DNA of 27,672 nt from CAYLOC01 sp964385195 (lineage in GTDB: Bacteria; Actinomycetota; Actinomycetes; Propionibacteriales; Nocardioidaceae). Of this stretch, positions 1 through 6,452 are shown one piece after another (position 1 is the first letter of the stretch; every line of letters starts with the position of its first letter). The position numbers and the translations under genes are program-made. The stretch spans positions 1-27,672 of the forward strand of contig CAYLOC010000012.1 in the NCBI GenBank assembly GCA_964385195.1, given 5' to 3'. Under the pieces are notes generated by a model. It was not told the DNA's origin. It worked only from the letters and a program-made list of their open reading frames with translations, and ran no database searches.

Positions 1-544
1 CGAAGGTGTTGCTCTCCTCGACGGTGATGACACCTTCCTTGCCGACCTTGTCCATCGCCTCGGCGATGATCTCCCCGACACTGGGGTCACCGGCGGAGAT
101 GCCGGCAGTCGCGGCGATCTGCTCCTTGGTCTCGACCTCTTTGGCCGCGGCGAACAGCTGCTCGGTCACGGCCTCGACCGCGGACTCGATACCGCGCTTC
201 AGCGCCATCGGGTTCGCGCCGGCCGCGACGTTGCGCAGTCCTTCCCGGACCATGGCCTGGGCGAGCACGGTGGCGGTCGTCGTACCGTCACCGGCGACGT
301 CGTCGGTCTTCTTGGCTACTTCCTTGACGAGCTCGGCGCCGATCTTCTCGTAGCTGTCCTCGAGCTCGATCTCCTTGGCAATGGACACACCGTCGTTCGT
401 GATCGTCGGCGCGCCCCACTTCTTCTCGAGGACGACGTTGCGGCCCTTCGGGCCCAGCGTCACCTTCACGGCGTCGGCCAGGGTGTTCATCCCCCGCTCG
501 AGGCCGCGACGGGCTTCCTCATCGAATGCAATCAACTTGGGCAT
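1..544 (-). CDS. groEL: Chaperonin GroEL (60 kDa), N-terminal part, cut by window edge
   Basis: GroEL is the ATP-dependent double-ring chaperonin that folds cytosolic proteins. The reverse strand reads about 181 residues of its equatorial and intermediate domains. It starts MPKLIAFDEEARRGLERG and contains the nucleotide-binding stretches TLGPKGRNVVLEK and DVAGDGTTTATVLAQ, whose Asp residues are the family's ATPase residues. The ATG is preceded by GGGAGGA at a 9-base spacing. The rest of the gene lies beyond base 1. No groES lies upstream: the next gene on that side is divergent. This fits the second, monocistronic groEL common in actinobacteria, but the window cannot show whether another copy exists. 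Regulation is by two CIRCE boxes over the promoter. Identification is certain; the paralogue number is inference. Confidence 0.97.
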   Translation of the reverse strand, partial: MPKLIAFDEEARRGLERGMNTLADAVKVTLGPKGRNVVLEKKWGAPTITNDGVSIAKEIELEDSYEKIGAELVKEVAKKTDDVAGDGTTTATVLAQAMVREGLRNVAAGANPMALKRGIESAVEAVTEQLFAAAKEVETKEQIAATAGISAGDPSVGEIIAEAMDKVGKEGVITVEESNTF

Positions 545-660
545 GTACGCGAGTCCTCCCGCGCTTGAGACGTGGATACGATCAGCCGATGCCCGCGACG
601 GACGGACCCGCCGCCTGCGTTCCCTTCCCGCAGCCGACCAGGCCCTCATCGAACCGATCC

Positions 661-687
661 GTGGCACTCTCGGGTTGAGAGTGCTAA
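661..687. promoter_or_regulatory. CIRCE operator A (HrcA site), start of groEL leader
   Basis: GTGGCACTC, nine bases, then GAGTGCTAA: the right arm is perfect and the left arm matches 7 of 9. It lies 36 bases from box B, at and just after the predicted transcription start. The two boxes together indicate tight HrcA repression released by heat or misfolded protein. Confidence 0.88.
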
Positions 688-693
688 TCCCCA

Positions 694-722
694 TTATTAG
701 CACTCTCCCCGGGAGAGTGCAA
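694..722 (-). promoter_or_regulatory. groEL promoter
   Basis: On the minus strand TTGCAC (717-722) and TAATAA (694-699) are separated by exactly 17 bases, a good housekeeping-sigma promoter. The predicted start near 687 gives a leader of about 140 bases before the groEL ATG. CIRCE box B covers the -35 and spacer, and box A begins at the transcription start. Confidence 0.75.
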
Positions 723-723
723 A
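697..723. promoter_or_regulatory. CIRCE operator B (HrcA site) in groEL promoter
   Basis: TTAGCACTC, nine bases, then GAGTGCAAA: 17 of 18 arm positions match the CIRCE consensus (TTAGCACTC-N9-GAGTGCTAA). It spans the -35 to the edge of the -10 box, where bound HrcA would block RNA polymerase. Confidence 0.9.
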
Positions 724-782
724 CCCCTCACGCATCTCCCGGAGGCCGTGGGTCCGGTCGTTGCGAAGTCGCGGGGAGGGAA

Positions 783-812
783 GATGAGAGGACTCTCATC
801 TGGCTCTCACCG
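783..812. promoter_or_regulatory. Candidate operator: perfect palindrome plus direct repeat before the two-component operon
   Basis: GATGAGAG-GA-CTCTCATC (783-800) is a perfect 18-bp palindrome. Its right half is followed by CTCTCACC at an 11-base period (CTCTCATC at 793, CTCTCACC at 804). OmpR-family regulators often bind direct repeats of about 11 bp. The site lies 14-43 bases before the -10 box of the operon, so autoregulation by the regulator at 2765-3433 is a reasonable guess. Binding is inferred only. Confidence 0.4.
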
Positions 813-825
813 CGCTGCCACCGGT

Positions 826-831
826 TAGGGT
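826..831 (+). promoter_or_regulatory. -10 box of a probable leaderless transcript (two-component operon)
   Basis: TAGGGT ends 7 bases before the GTG at 839. No Shine-Dalgarno sequence precedes that GTG, so transcription probably starts at or within a base of the start codon. Confidence 0.5.
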
Positions 832-838
832 CAGACTC

Positions 839-1318
839 GTGGGCATGACGCACTGGAGAGCAGCCTCGGTCCTCGCCGTCGCCTTGTTGCTGGCCACCGC
901 GTGGTTCGCCGCGGGTGCGCTGGCCAGCCCTGAACCGCCACGGCTCGGAGGTCCGATCGTCGTACCCTCCACCCCCTCGCACACGGGGACGTCGGTGCCG
1001 CACACCCAGGCGCCGCCGACACTGTCCACGCCACCGAAGCACCACACACCGACCACGTCGAACCACACGACACCGGACCCCTCGACCACGACCACCCGGT
1101 CCCAGCCACCATCGTCCGGGCAGGAGCCCACTGAGCCCACTGCGCCCACCACCACCGAGCCACAGAACCCACCGCCCACCTCCGACGGTGCCTCCCAGGT
1201 TCCCCACGAGCGCACCTGCGACGCCGGGGACGATGACGACGAGGCCGATGACGCCGACGATGACGACCACGACCACGTAGACGATGACGAGCCCGATCAC
1301 GACGACTGCGACGACTGA
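839..1318 (+). CDS. Small secreted Pro/Thr-rich protein with acidic Asp/His tail
   Basis: A 159-residue protein of no family that I recognise. Residues about 5-30 form an N-terminal signal peptide or anchor (WRAASVLAVALLLATAWFA, then AGALAS). Residues about 30-125 are a low-complexity Pro/Thr/Ser linker. The last 30 residues are almost only Asp, Glu and His, with two Cys (CDAGDDDDEADDADDDD near 128-144 and a final DDCDD). This composition suggests an exported, disordered protein that could bind cations, but no function can be assigned. GTG 839 is chosen because a -10 box lies 7 bases upstream; ATG 845 is possible. It leads the operon with the kinase, whose frame overlaps it by 35 bases. It may be an accessory or sensing partner of that kinase (inference). 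Confidence 0.7.
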   Translation: MGMTHWRAASVLAVALLLATAWFAAGALASPEPPRLGGPIVVPSTPSHTGTSVPHTQAPPTLSTPPKHHTPTTSNHTTPDPSTTTTRSQPPSSGQEPTEPTAPTTTEPQNPPPTSDGASQVPHERTCDAGDDDDEADDADDDDHDHVDDDEPDHDDCDD

Positions 1319-2768
1319 GCGGCGTCGCGGGCCCAGCGCGCGCACTCGCATCCTCGGCTGGATGATGCTGCTGGTGACGGTCGCGATCGGCGCGTTGGTG
1401 ATGATCACCGGCCGGGTGCTGCTCAGCCAGGCCGATGCGTCCGCGCAGAGCGAGCTCGTGCACGAGGGGGAGAAGCTGCGGGCGTTCGCCACCCAGGGCG
1501 ACCCCGTCAGCGGCCAGCCGTTCACCGACGTCAGCACGTTGCTGTCCTCGTTCATGACGCACAACCTGGCCGAGCGGGACGAGACGTTCTTCAGTCTGGT
1601 CGGGGGAAAGCCGGACCGGCGCAGCGCTTCACCCGCCCCGGCCCGGCTGGACCTCGACCACGCGTTCGTCGCGCGTGCTGCCGCCACCGACCGCCCCATC
1701 CGGGGGCGAGTCTCCACAACGGCCGGTGACGCGTACTACGCCGTCTTCCCGGTCGCTGTCCAGGGCAGCCCACAACAAGGGGCGCTCGTCGCCGTGGAGT
1801 TCCTGCGCGACGCCCACCAGCAGGCCTGGTCGTTCGTGCGGGTCCTCGGGCTGGTCGGGGCGGGGTCGCTGGTGCTCGCCGGACTTGCGGGCTGGCTCAT
1901 CGCCGGCCAGGTGCTCGCTCCGATCCGGACGGTACGCCGGACGGCGGAGCAGATCGGGGAGTCGGACCTGACCCGGCGCATCAGTGTCTCCGGCACCGAC
2001 GACGTGGCGCTGCTCGCGCACACGTTCAACCGGATGCTGGACCGGCTGGAGACCGCGTTCGCCACGCAGCGGCAGTTCCTCGACGACGCCGGTCACGAGC
2101 TGCGTACGCCGATCACGATCATCCGTGGGCATCTCGAGCTGGCCGGGAGCGATCCGGCCGAACAGGAGCAGACCAGAGCGCTGGTCACCGCCGAGCTGGA
2201 CCGGATGAGCCGCATCGTCGACGACCTGATGGTGTTGGCCAAGGCCGAGCGTCCGGACTTCTTGATCAAGGGACCCGTGGATGCCACCGACCTCGTCGTC
2301 GAGACGCTGACGAAGGTCAAGACGATCGCCGTACGCCGGTGGGTGCTGGACGAGGTCGCCGAGGCGACCATGACCGCCGACGGGCAACGACTCACCCAGG
2401 CCCTCACCCAGCTGGTCAGCAACGCCTGCCGGCACACCGGTGACGGGGACACCATCGCCCTGGGTTCCCGGGTGGAGGACGGCCGGCTGCTGTTGTGGGT
2501 CCGCGATACCGGTACGGGGATCCCGGAGGAGCGGCAGGAGCAGATCTTCCAGCGGTTCTTCCGGGGCGACGGCGAACGCGGCGGCGGGGCCGGCCTGGGG
2601 CTGACAATCGTGCAGAGCATCGCCACCGCACACGGCGGCCTCGTGCGGCTGGCCAGCGCACCCGGGCGTGGGTCAACGTTTACCCTGGACCTGCCGTTCG
2701 CACCGGCGCCGCTGCCGGACAACGAGCCGACCGTCGTACTGCCGGGTCTGCCCCAGGAGCGTCAGTGA
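1284..2768 (+). CDS. Sensor histidine kinase (HAMP, HisKA, HATPase)
   Basis: A 494-residue membrane sensor kinase that passes phosphate to the response regulator encoded next. It has TM1 at about 23-47, an extracytoplasmic sensing domain of about 135 residues, TM2 at about 185-208 and a HAMP linker at about 209-260. The phosphoacceptor is His271 in the H-box (DDAGHELRTP). Asn380 lies in the N-box (QLVSNACRHTGDGD), with the G1 box DTGTGIPEE near 408 and the G2 box GAGLGL near 435. The start codon is uncertain: ATG 1284 lies inside the Asp-codon run of the preceding gene and lacks a clear ribosome site, so translation may be coupled. Its TGA overlaps the GTG of the regulator gene. The signal is unknown. 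Confidence 0.93.
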   Translation: MTSPITTTATTERRRGPSARTRILGWMMLLVTVAIGALVMITGRVLLSQADASAQSELVHEGEKLRAFATQGDPVSGQPFTDVSTLLSSFMTHNLAERDETFFSLVGGKPDRRSASPAPARLDLDHAFVARAAATDRPIRGRVSTTAGDAYYAVFPVAVQGSPQQGALVAVEFLRDAHQQAWSFVRVLGLVGAGSLVLAGLAGWLIAGQVLAPIRTVRRTAEQIGESDLTRRISVSGTDDVALLAHTFNRMLDRLETAFATQRQFLDDAGHELRTPITIIRGHLELAGSDPAEQEQTRALVTAELDRMSRIVDDLMVLAKAERPDFLIKGPVDATDLVVETLTKVKTIAVRRWVLDEVAEATMTADGQRLTQALTQLVSNACRHTGDGDTIALGSRVEDGRLLLWVRDTGTGIPEERQEQIFQRFFRGDGERGGGAGLGLTIVQSIATAHGGLVRLASAPGRGSTFTLDLPFAPAPLPDNEPTVVLPGLPQERQ

Positions 2769-3433
2769 GCCAGATCCTCATTGCCGAGGACGAAGAACGC
2801 ATCGCGTCGTTCATCGAGAAGGGCCTGCGTGCCAACGGGTTCACCACCAGCACCGTGACCGACGGGGAGGCGGCACTCTGGGCGGTCAAGAGTGGCGAGT
2901 TCGACCTGGTGATCCTCGACATCGGCCTGCCCAAGCTGGACGGGTTCAGCGTGCTACGGCGACTCCGCGCGCAACGGGTGGAGGTGCCGGTCCTGATCCT
3001 GACCGCCCGCGACACGGTCGAGGACACCGTGGCCGGGCTGGAGGGTGGCGCCGATGACTACATGCGCAAACCGTTCTCGTTCGACGAGCTACTCGCCCGG
3101 GTCCGGCTCCGGCTGCGCCCCGAGCAGAGCGCGCCCACCGCGACGGTGCTCCGTGCCGGCGACCTGTCGCTGGACCTGCGTACCCGCCGTGCGACGGTCG
3201 GCACGGCGACGGTGGAGCTGTCGGCGCGGGAGTTCGCGCTCGCCGAGGTGTTCCTGCGTCACCCCGACCAGGTACTGAGCAGGGAGCAGCTGCTGAGCCA
3301 GGTATGGGGGTTCGACTTCGACCCAGGTTCCAACGTCGTCGACGTCTACGTCCGGTACCTGCGCCGCAAGCTCGGCGAGGAGTCCATCGAGACCGTCCGC
3401 GGGATGGGCTACCGGCTCCGTGCGGCCCCCTGA
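2765..3433 (+). CDS. OmpR/PhoB-family response regulator
   Basis: A 222-residue DNA-binding regulator, phosphorylated by the kinase upstream. The receiver domain (1-118) has acidic pocket residues E8 and D9, phosphoacceptor Asp52 (VILDIGLPKLDG), Thr80 and Lys102 (DDYMRKPF). A winged-helix output domain follows at about 125-222 (ELSAREFALAEVF, VDVYVRYLRRKLG and the terminal GMGYRL motif). The GTG start overlaps the kinase stop codon in the arrangement GTGA, so the pair is translationally coupled. The gene converges on alaX with only 28 bases between. Its targets are unknown; the palindrome and repeat at 783-812 are candidates for autoregulation. Confidence 0.95.
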   Translation: MSQILIAEDEERIASFIEKGLRANGFTTSTVTDGEAALWAVKSGEFDLVILDIGLPKLDGFSVLRRLRAQRVEVPVLILTARDTVEDTVAGLEGGADDYMRKPFSFDELLARVRLRLRPEQSAPTATVLRAGDLSLDLRTRRATVGTATVELSAREFALAEVFLRHPDQVLSREQLLSQVWGFDFDPGSNVVDVYVRYLRRKLGEESIETVRGMGYRLRAAP

Positions 3434-3461
3434 CCGGGTCCGTCCGATCGGGCCAGGCGGG

Positions 3462-4259
3462 CTATCCCTCGTCGGGGTCGGACGAATCGTCGGGGTCGTG
3501 GACCTCGAGCCGGATCCGCTTGTTGCCCTTCCCCTTGGACTCGGTCTTGGTCACCACGACCCGGCCCACCTCCGCGGTGCTGAGGACATGGGTTCCGCCG
3601 TCGGCCTGCTTGTCCAGTCCGACGATGTCGATCACCCGCAGCGGGTCGATCTCCCGCGGGATCAGGTTCGCCGCGGTGCGGATCAACGCGGCGTCCTCGT
3701 CCGCGACCTCACGGCCCACGAACGCCACGAGGATGTCCCGGGCAGCGGCGATCTCCTCGTTGATGCGGCGCTCGACCTGGTGTCCCAGCTCGGTCGACAT
3801 CGACTCGAACGGGAAGTCCAGGCGTCCCTTGCCGGGTTCCATGTTGCCACCGGTGACGGGGATGGCGAACTCCGACCAGATGACGCCGCAGAGGATGTGC
3901 AGCGCGGTATGGGTGCGCATCGTGAGGTGCCGTCGGTCCCAGTCCAGGACGCCCTCGACCTCAGTGCCAGGCTGCGGCAGCTCGGGTACGTCGAGCCAGT
4001 GCCAGATCCGGCCACCGTCGCGTTTGACCTTGGTGACCGGCACGTGCGCGCCGTCCCATTCCAGGGTGCCGATGTCGTTCGGCTGGCCGCCCCCGCCGGG
4101 GAAGAACGCGGTACGTCGCAACGCCACGCGGCCGTGCTCGGTGTCGACCTCGTCCACGGTGGCATCGAACCGGCGCAGGTAGGCGTCGACCGCGAACAGC
4201 TCGCTCTCGACCAGTGCTTGCGGGGCGCCCACCGGCACCCGGCTCCCGGGAACTGCCAT
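3462..4259 (-). CDS. AlaX-type alanyl-tRNA editing hydrolase
   Basis: A 265-residue stand-alone editing domain of the AlaRS second-additional-domain family. It should hydrolyse Ser-tRNA(Ala) or Gly-tRNA(Ala). An N-terminal beta-barrel like that of AlaRS (residues about 20-100, with FFPGGGGQPNDIG) is followed by the zinc-site motif HTALHIL and by DKQADGGTHV near the C-terminus. In AlaRS the latter is usually C-GGTH; here Asp replaces the Cys ligand, which I recall from a subgroup of bacterial AlaX proteins. The tail is charged (DPDDSSDPDEG). ATG 4259 is chosen because GGAGG lies 7 bases upstream; a longer reading from about 4301 has no such support. It stands alone. Confidence 0.9.
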   Translation of the reverse strand: MAVPGSRVPVGAPQALVESELFAVDAYLRRFDATVDEVDTEHGRVALRRTAFFPGGGGQPNDIGTLEWDGAHVPVTKVKRDGGRIWHWLDVPELPQPGTEVEGVLDWDRRHLTMRTHTALHILCGVIWSEFAIPVTGGNMEPGKGRLDFPFESMSTELGHQVERRINEEIAAARDILVAFVGREVADEDAALIRTAANLIPREIDPLRVIDIVGLDKQADGGTHVLSTAEVGRVVVTKTESKGKGNKRIRLEVHDPDDSSDPDEG

Positions 4260-4306
4260 CGCCGTACCTCCGTCGCATCGAAGCCTCAGTCTAGGCCCCA
4301 CCCCAT

Positions 4307-4336
4307 CGGACTAGTCGCATAGTCCGAACGGACTAT
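4307..4336. promoter_or_regulatory. Palindromic operator candidate between alaX and the small-RNA promoter
   Basis: ATAGTCCG-AA-CGGACTAT (4319-4336) is a perfect 18-bp palindrome. Just beside it CGGACTAGTCG (4307-4317) repeats the same half-site around GACTAGTC. They lie about 50 bases before alaX on one side and 16 bases before the -35 box of a plus-strand promoter on the other. A dimeric regulator site is likely; the protein is unknown. Confidence 0.5.
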
Positions 4337-4351
4337 TTCGCCGGGGTTCTC

Positions 4352-4380
4352 TTGGTGGCGCGGCGGCCGCAGGCTATTCT
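4352..4380 (+). promoter_or_regulatory. Promoter of candidate small RNA
   Basis: TTGGTG (4352-4357), 17 bases, then TATTCT (4375-4380) on the plus strand. The spacing is ideal. No plus-strand protein gene follows; a short structured region and a terminator do. Confidence 0.6.
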
Positions 4381-4386
4381 GGTGAA

Positions 4387-4447
4387 TACCTCGTGGGTGC
4401 GACGAGGTTTCGGCGGAGGCGCGGTTACCGCGCCTCCGCCTTCTTTT
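4387..4447 (+). ncRNA. Candidate small RNA of about 60 nt with two hairpins
   Basis: The predicted start is at about 4386-4388. Hairpin 1 is ACCTCGT / ACGAGGT (4388-4394 and 4402-4408, a perfect 7-bp stem) with a GGGTGCG loop. Hairpin 2 is a 13-bp GC stem followed by a T-rich tail. Promoter, compact structure and terminator in line without an open frame suggest an independent small RNA. It lies in the 215-bp gap between divergent alaX and convergent cysO. I do not recognise an Rfam family; the C-rich loops of 6C RNA are absent. Seen: the structures. Inferred: transcription. Confidence 0.5.
4412..4447 (+). terminator. Intrinsic terminator (plus strand)
   Basis: A perfect 13-bp stem (GGCGGAGGCGCGG 4412-4424 with its complement 4428-4440), a 3-base loop, then TTCTTTT. 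The T-run is on the plus strand only, so it ends plus-strand transcription, although the hairpin could also slow transcription leaving cysO on the minus strand. Confidence 0.85.
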
Positions 4448-4474
4448 GGTCGACTGGTTTGCTGCTCGGTTGCG

Positions 4475-4750
4475 TCAGCCGCCCGCGACGGCAGGGATGA
4501 CCGACACCTCACCGCCGTCGGCGATGGGGGTGTCCAGCCCGTCGAGGAACCGGACGTCGTCGTTGCCGACGTAGACGTTGATAAAGCGCCGCAACGTCCC
4601 CTGCTCGTCCAGGATCCGGGCCCGGATTCCGGGGTAGGCCGACTCCAGCGACGCCAGGACCTCGGTCAACGTAGCCCCTTCTGCGCTGACCTCGGACTCC
4701 CCTCCGGTGTAGGTGCGCAGGATGGTCGGCACCCGCACATTCACACTCAC
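4475..4750 (-). CDS. cysO: MoaD/ThiS-family sulfur carrier, CysO type
   Basis: A 91-residue ubiquitin-like protein ending in PAVAGG. The C-terminal Gly-Gly is the residue pair that becomes a thiocarboxylate. The sequence follows mycobacterial CysO closely (TILRTYTGGE, RRFINVYVGNDDVRF, VIPAVAGG), so it most likely donates sulfur to O-phosphoserine-dependent cysteine synthesis. The usual partners cysM and mec are not beside it; its neighbour is thrC, so a more general MoaD-like role remains possible. GTG 4750 is the start, with AGGAG 6-8 bases upstream. A minus-strand TAGCGT (4781-4786) about 30 bases before the start is a possible -10 box. The gap to thrC contains 100 N. Confidence 0.85.
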   Translation of the reverse strand: MSVNVRVPTILRTYTGGESEVSAEGATLTEVLASLESAYPGIRARILDEQGTLRRFINVYVGNDDVRFLDGLDTPIADGGEVSVIPAVAGG

Positions 4751-4838
4751 TGGCTTCTCCTCACAGTTCGGTGATCGCCCACGCTACCGTCCCGGTGCGG
4801 CCCCGGCCACCGTTCGCGGCTCGAGCCGGCAACTCCGG

Positions 4839-4938
4839 NNNNNNNNNNNNNNNNNNNNNNNNNNNNNNNNNNNNNNNNNNNNNNNNNNNNNNNNNNNNNN
4901 NNNNNNNNNNNNNNNNNNNNNNNNNNNNNNNNNNNNNN
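4839..4938. other. Assembly gap of 100 N between thrC and cysO
   Basis: Exactly 100 N, the usual placeholder for unknown length. The hexamer CTCCGG ends the left flank and begins the right flank, so the contigs may really overlap there. The 70-80 called bases around it hold no gene beyond the cysO leader. Confidence 0.95.
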
Positions 4939-4952
4939 CTCCGGTTCCGCCC

Positions 4953-6239
4953 CTACAGTCCCGCGGCGGTGAAGGCGGCGTACGTCGGCGGGATGGTCGC
5001 GTCCGGTCCGACGCGTTCTGCGATGGCGTCCAGCGTCTTCAGTCCGTCCCCGGTGTTGAACGCCACCGTCTCCGCGTCGGGGTCCAACTGCCCGGTCTCG
5101 ACGAGCTTGCGCAGGGTCGCCACCGTGACCCCGCCGGCCGTCTCGGCGAAGATGCCTTCGGTGCGTGCCAGCAAGGCGATCCCATCAACGACCTCCTCAT
5201 CGGTCACCGATTCCACCGCCCCGCCGGTCCGGCGGGCCACGTCCAGCACGTACGGGCCGTCGGCGGGGTTGCCGATGGCCAGCGACTTCGCCAGCGTGTC
5301 CGGCTTCACCGGGCGGACCACGTCCCACCCCTCGCGGAACGCCGTCGCTACCGGCGAACAACCCGCCGCCTGTGCCCCGAAGATCCGGTACGGCGCGTCC
5401 TCGACCAGCCCGAGCGAGGTGAGCTCGCGGAACCCCTTGTCCACCTTGACCAGCTGCGCGCCCGACGCCACGGGAATGACCACCTGCCCGGGCAGCCGCC
5501 AGCCGAGCTGCTCGGCCACCTCGAACCCGAGTGTCTTGGAGCCTTCGGCGTAGTACGGCCGGACGTTGACGTTCACGAATGCCCAGTCGTCCTCCTCACC
5601 GGCGATCTCCGACGCGAGCCGGTTGACGTCGTCGTAGTTGCCCTCGACGGCGAGCAGCGTCCCGCCGTACACCGCGGTCGTGAGGACCTTCGGACGTTCC
5701 AGATCGGAGGGAATGAGGACCACGCTACGGAGCCCGGCGCGGGCAGCGGCCGCGGCGACGGCGTTGGCCAGGTTGCCGGTGGAGGGGCAGGCGATTACCT
5801 GGAAACCGAGTTCGCGGGCGGCGGCCAGCGCCACGGCGACCACCCGGTCCTTGAACGAGTGCGTGGGGTTACCGGAGTCGTCCTTGATCCACAGCCCCTT
5901 GATGCCGAGCTCGCGGGCGAGGTTGTCGGCGCGGACCAGCCGCGTCCGGCCCGGCTCGGTGTTGGGGATCGAGGCGATGTCGGGACGGACCGGCAACAGG
6001 TCGGCGTACCGCCAGATGTTCGAAGGGCCGCCCTCGATACGGGCGCGTAGGTCCGGTATCGCACGCAGGACGTCGTAGTCGTAGCCGACCTCAAGGGGAC
6101 CGAAGCACTCCGGACATGCGTAGAACGGGCCAAGTGGCTGTTCGGCACCGCACTCGCGGCAGACCAGACATCGGGCGTTGCCGAAGGGGTGCTCGGTCGC
6201 AGGCGTCGCCGACTGCTCGGGTGCGTGGGTGATGGTCAT
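4953..6239 (-). CDS. thrC: Threonine synthase (PLP enzyme)
   Basis: Converts O-phosphohomoserine and water to threonine and phosphate, the last step of threonine synthesis in the cytosol. It has 428 residues. An N-terminal zinc-ribbon-like region (CRECG near 27-31 and CPEC at 42-45) is followed by the fold-type II PLP domain. The PLP Schiff-base lysine is Lys130 in NPTHSFKDRVV, and the phosphate-binding loop appears as PSTGNLANAVAAAAA. The start is ATG 6239 with overlapping AGGAGG sequences 4-7 bases upstream. Expression appears to be controlled by the SAM-I riboswitch immediately upstream, whose closing stem reaches into the ribosome site. cysO lies downstream on the same strand beyond the gap. 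Confidence 0.96.
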   Translation of the reverse strand: MTITHAPEQSATPATEHPFGNARCLVCRECGAEQPLGPFYACPECFGPLEVGYDYDVLRAIPDLRARIEGGPSNIWRYADLLPVRPDIASIPNTEPGRTRLVRADNLARELGIKGLWIKDDSGNPTHSFKDRVVAVALAAARELGFQVIACPSTGNLANAVAAAAARAGLRSVVLIPSDLERPKVLTTAVYGGTLLAVEGNYDDVNRLASEIAGEEDDWAFVNVNVRPYYAEGSKTLGFEVAEQLGWRLPGQVVIPVASGAQLVKVDKGFRELTSLGLVEDAPYRIFGAQAAGCSPVATAFREGWDVVRPVKPDTLAKSLAIGNPADGPYVLDVARRTGGAVESVTDEEVVDGIALLARTEGIFAETAGGVTVATLRKLVETGQLDPDAETVAFNTGDGLKTLDAIAERVGPDATIPPTYAAFTAAGL

Positions 6240-6248
6240 GAGGCCTCC

Positions 6249-6348
6249 TCCTCATCTCTCCGGAGTTGGCACCGTCAACGCCTGGCTGGGCAGGCGAGGG
6301 GTTGCCGGGGTGTCATCGGGCCGGTCCCTCGACCCCTCTGGATGAGTC
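6249..6348 (-). promoter_or_regulatory. SAM-I (S-box) riboswitch upstream of thrC
   Basis: Reading the minus strand from 6348: a P1 arm CTCATC (6341-6346), the S-box core CCAGAGGGG, GAGGGACCGGCCCGATGA and CCCCGGCAACC, a P3 hairpin (CGCCTG/CAGGCG), the conserved GGTGCCAACTCC, then the P1 partner GATGAG (6251-6256). These match the S-box consensus in order and spacing. The aptamer sits 10-15 bases before the thrC start, and P1 shares bases with the best-spaced ribosome site (GAGGAGG, 6247-6253). No separate terminator hairpin is seen, so control is probably at translation initiation. Confidence 0.9.
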
Positions 6349-6452
6349 GGGCACGACTCTAGGTCATGCCTGTTCCGGAAGCGGCGGCGGGGTTCGTATG
6401 TTGAGACGCCGTCTCACCAGACAGTCGGACGGTGGTGCGGGAGGATGGACCC

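Noticed and set aside
375..848. Plus-strand open frame across the groEL start and CIRCE region
   Set aside because: It runs through groEL antisense, the CIRCE operators and the promoter; no coding support.
4387..4447. 6C RNA family
   Set aside because: The two hairpin loops are GGGTGCG and TTA and lack the C-rich loops that define 6C RNA.
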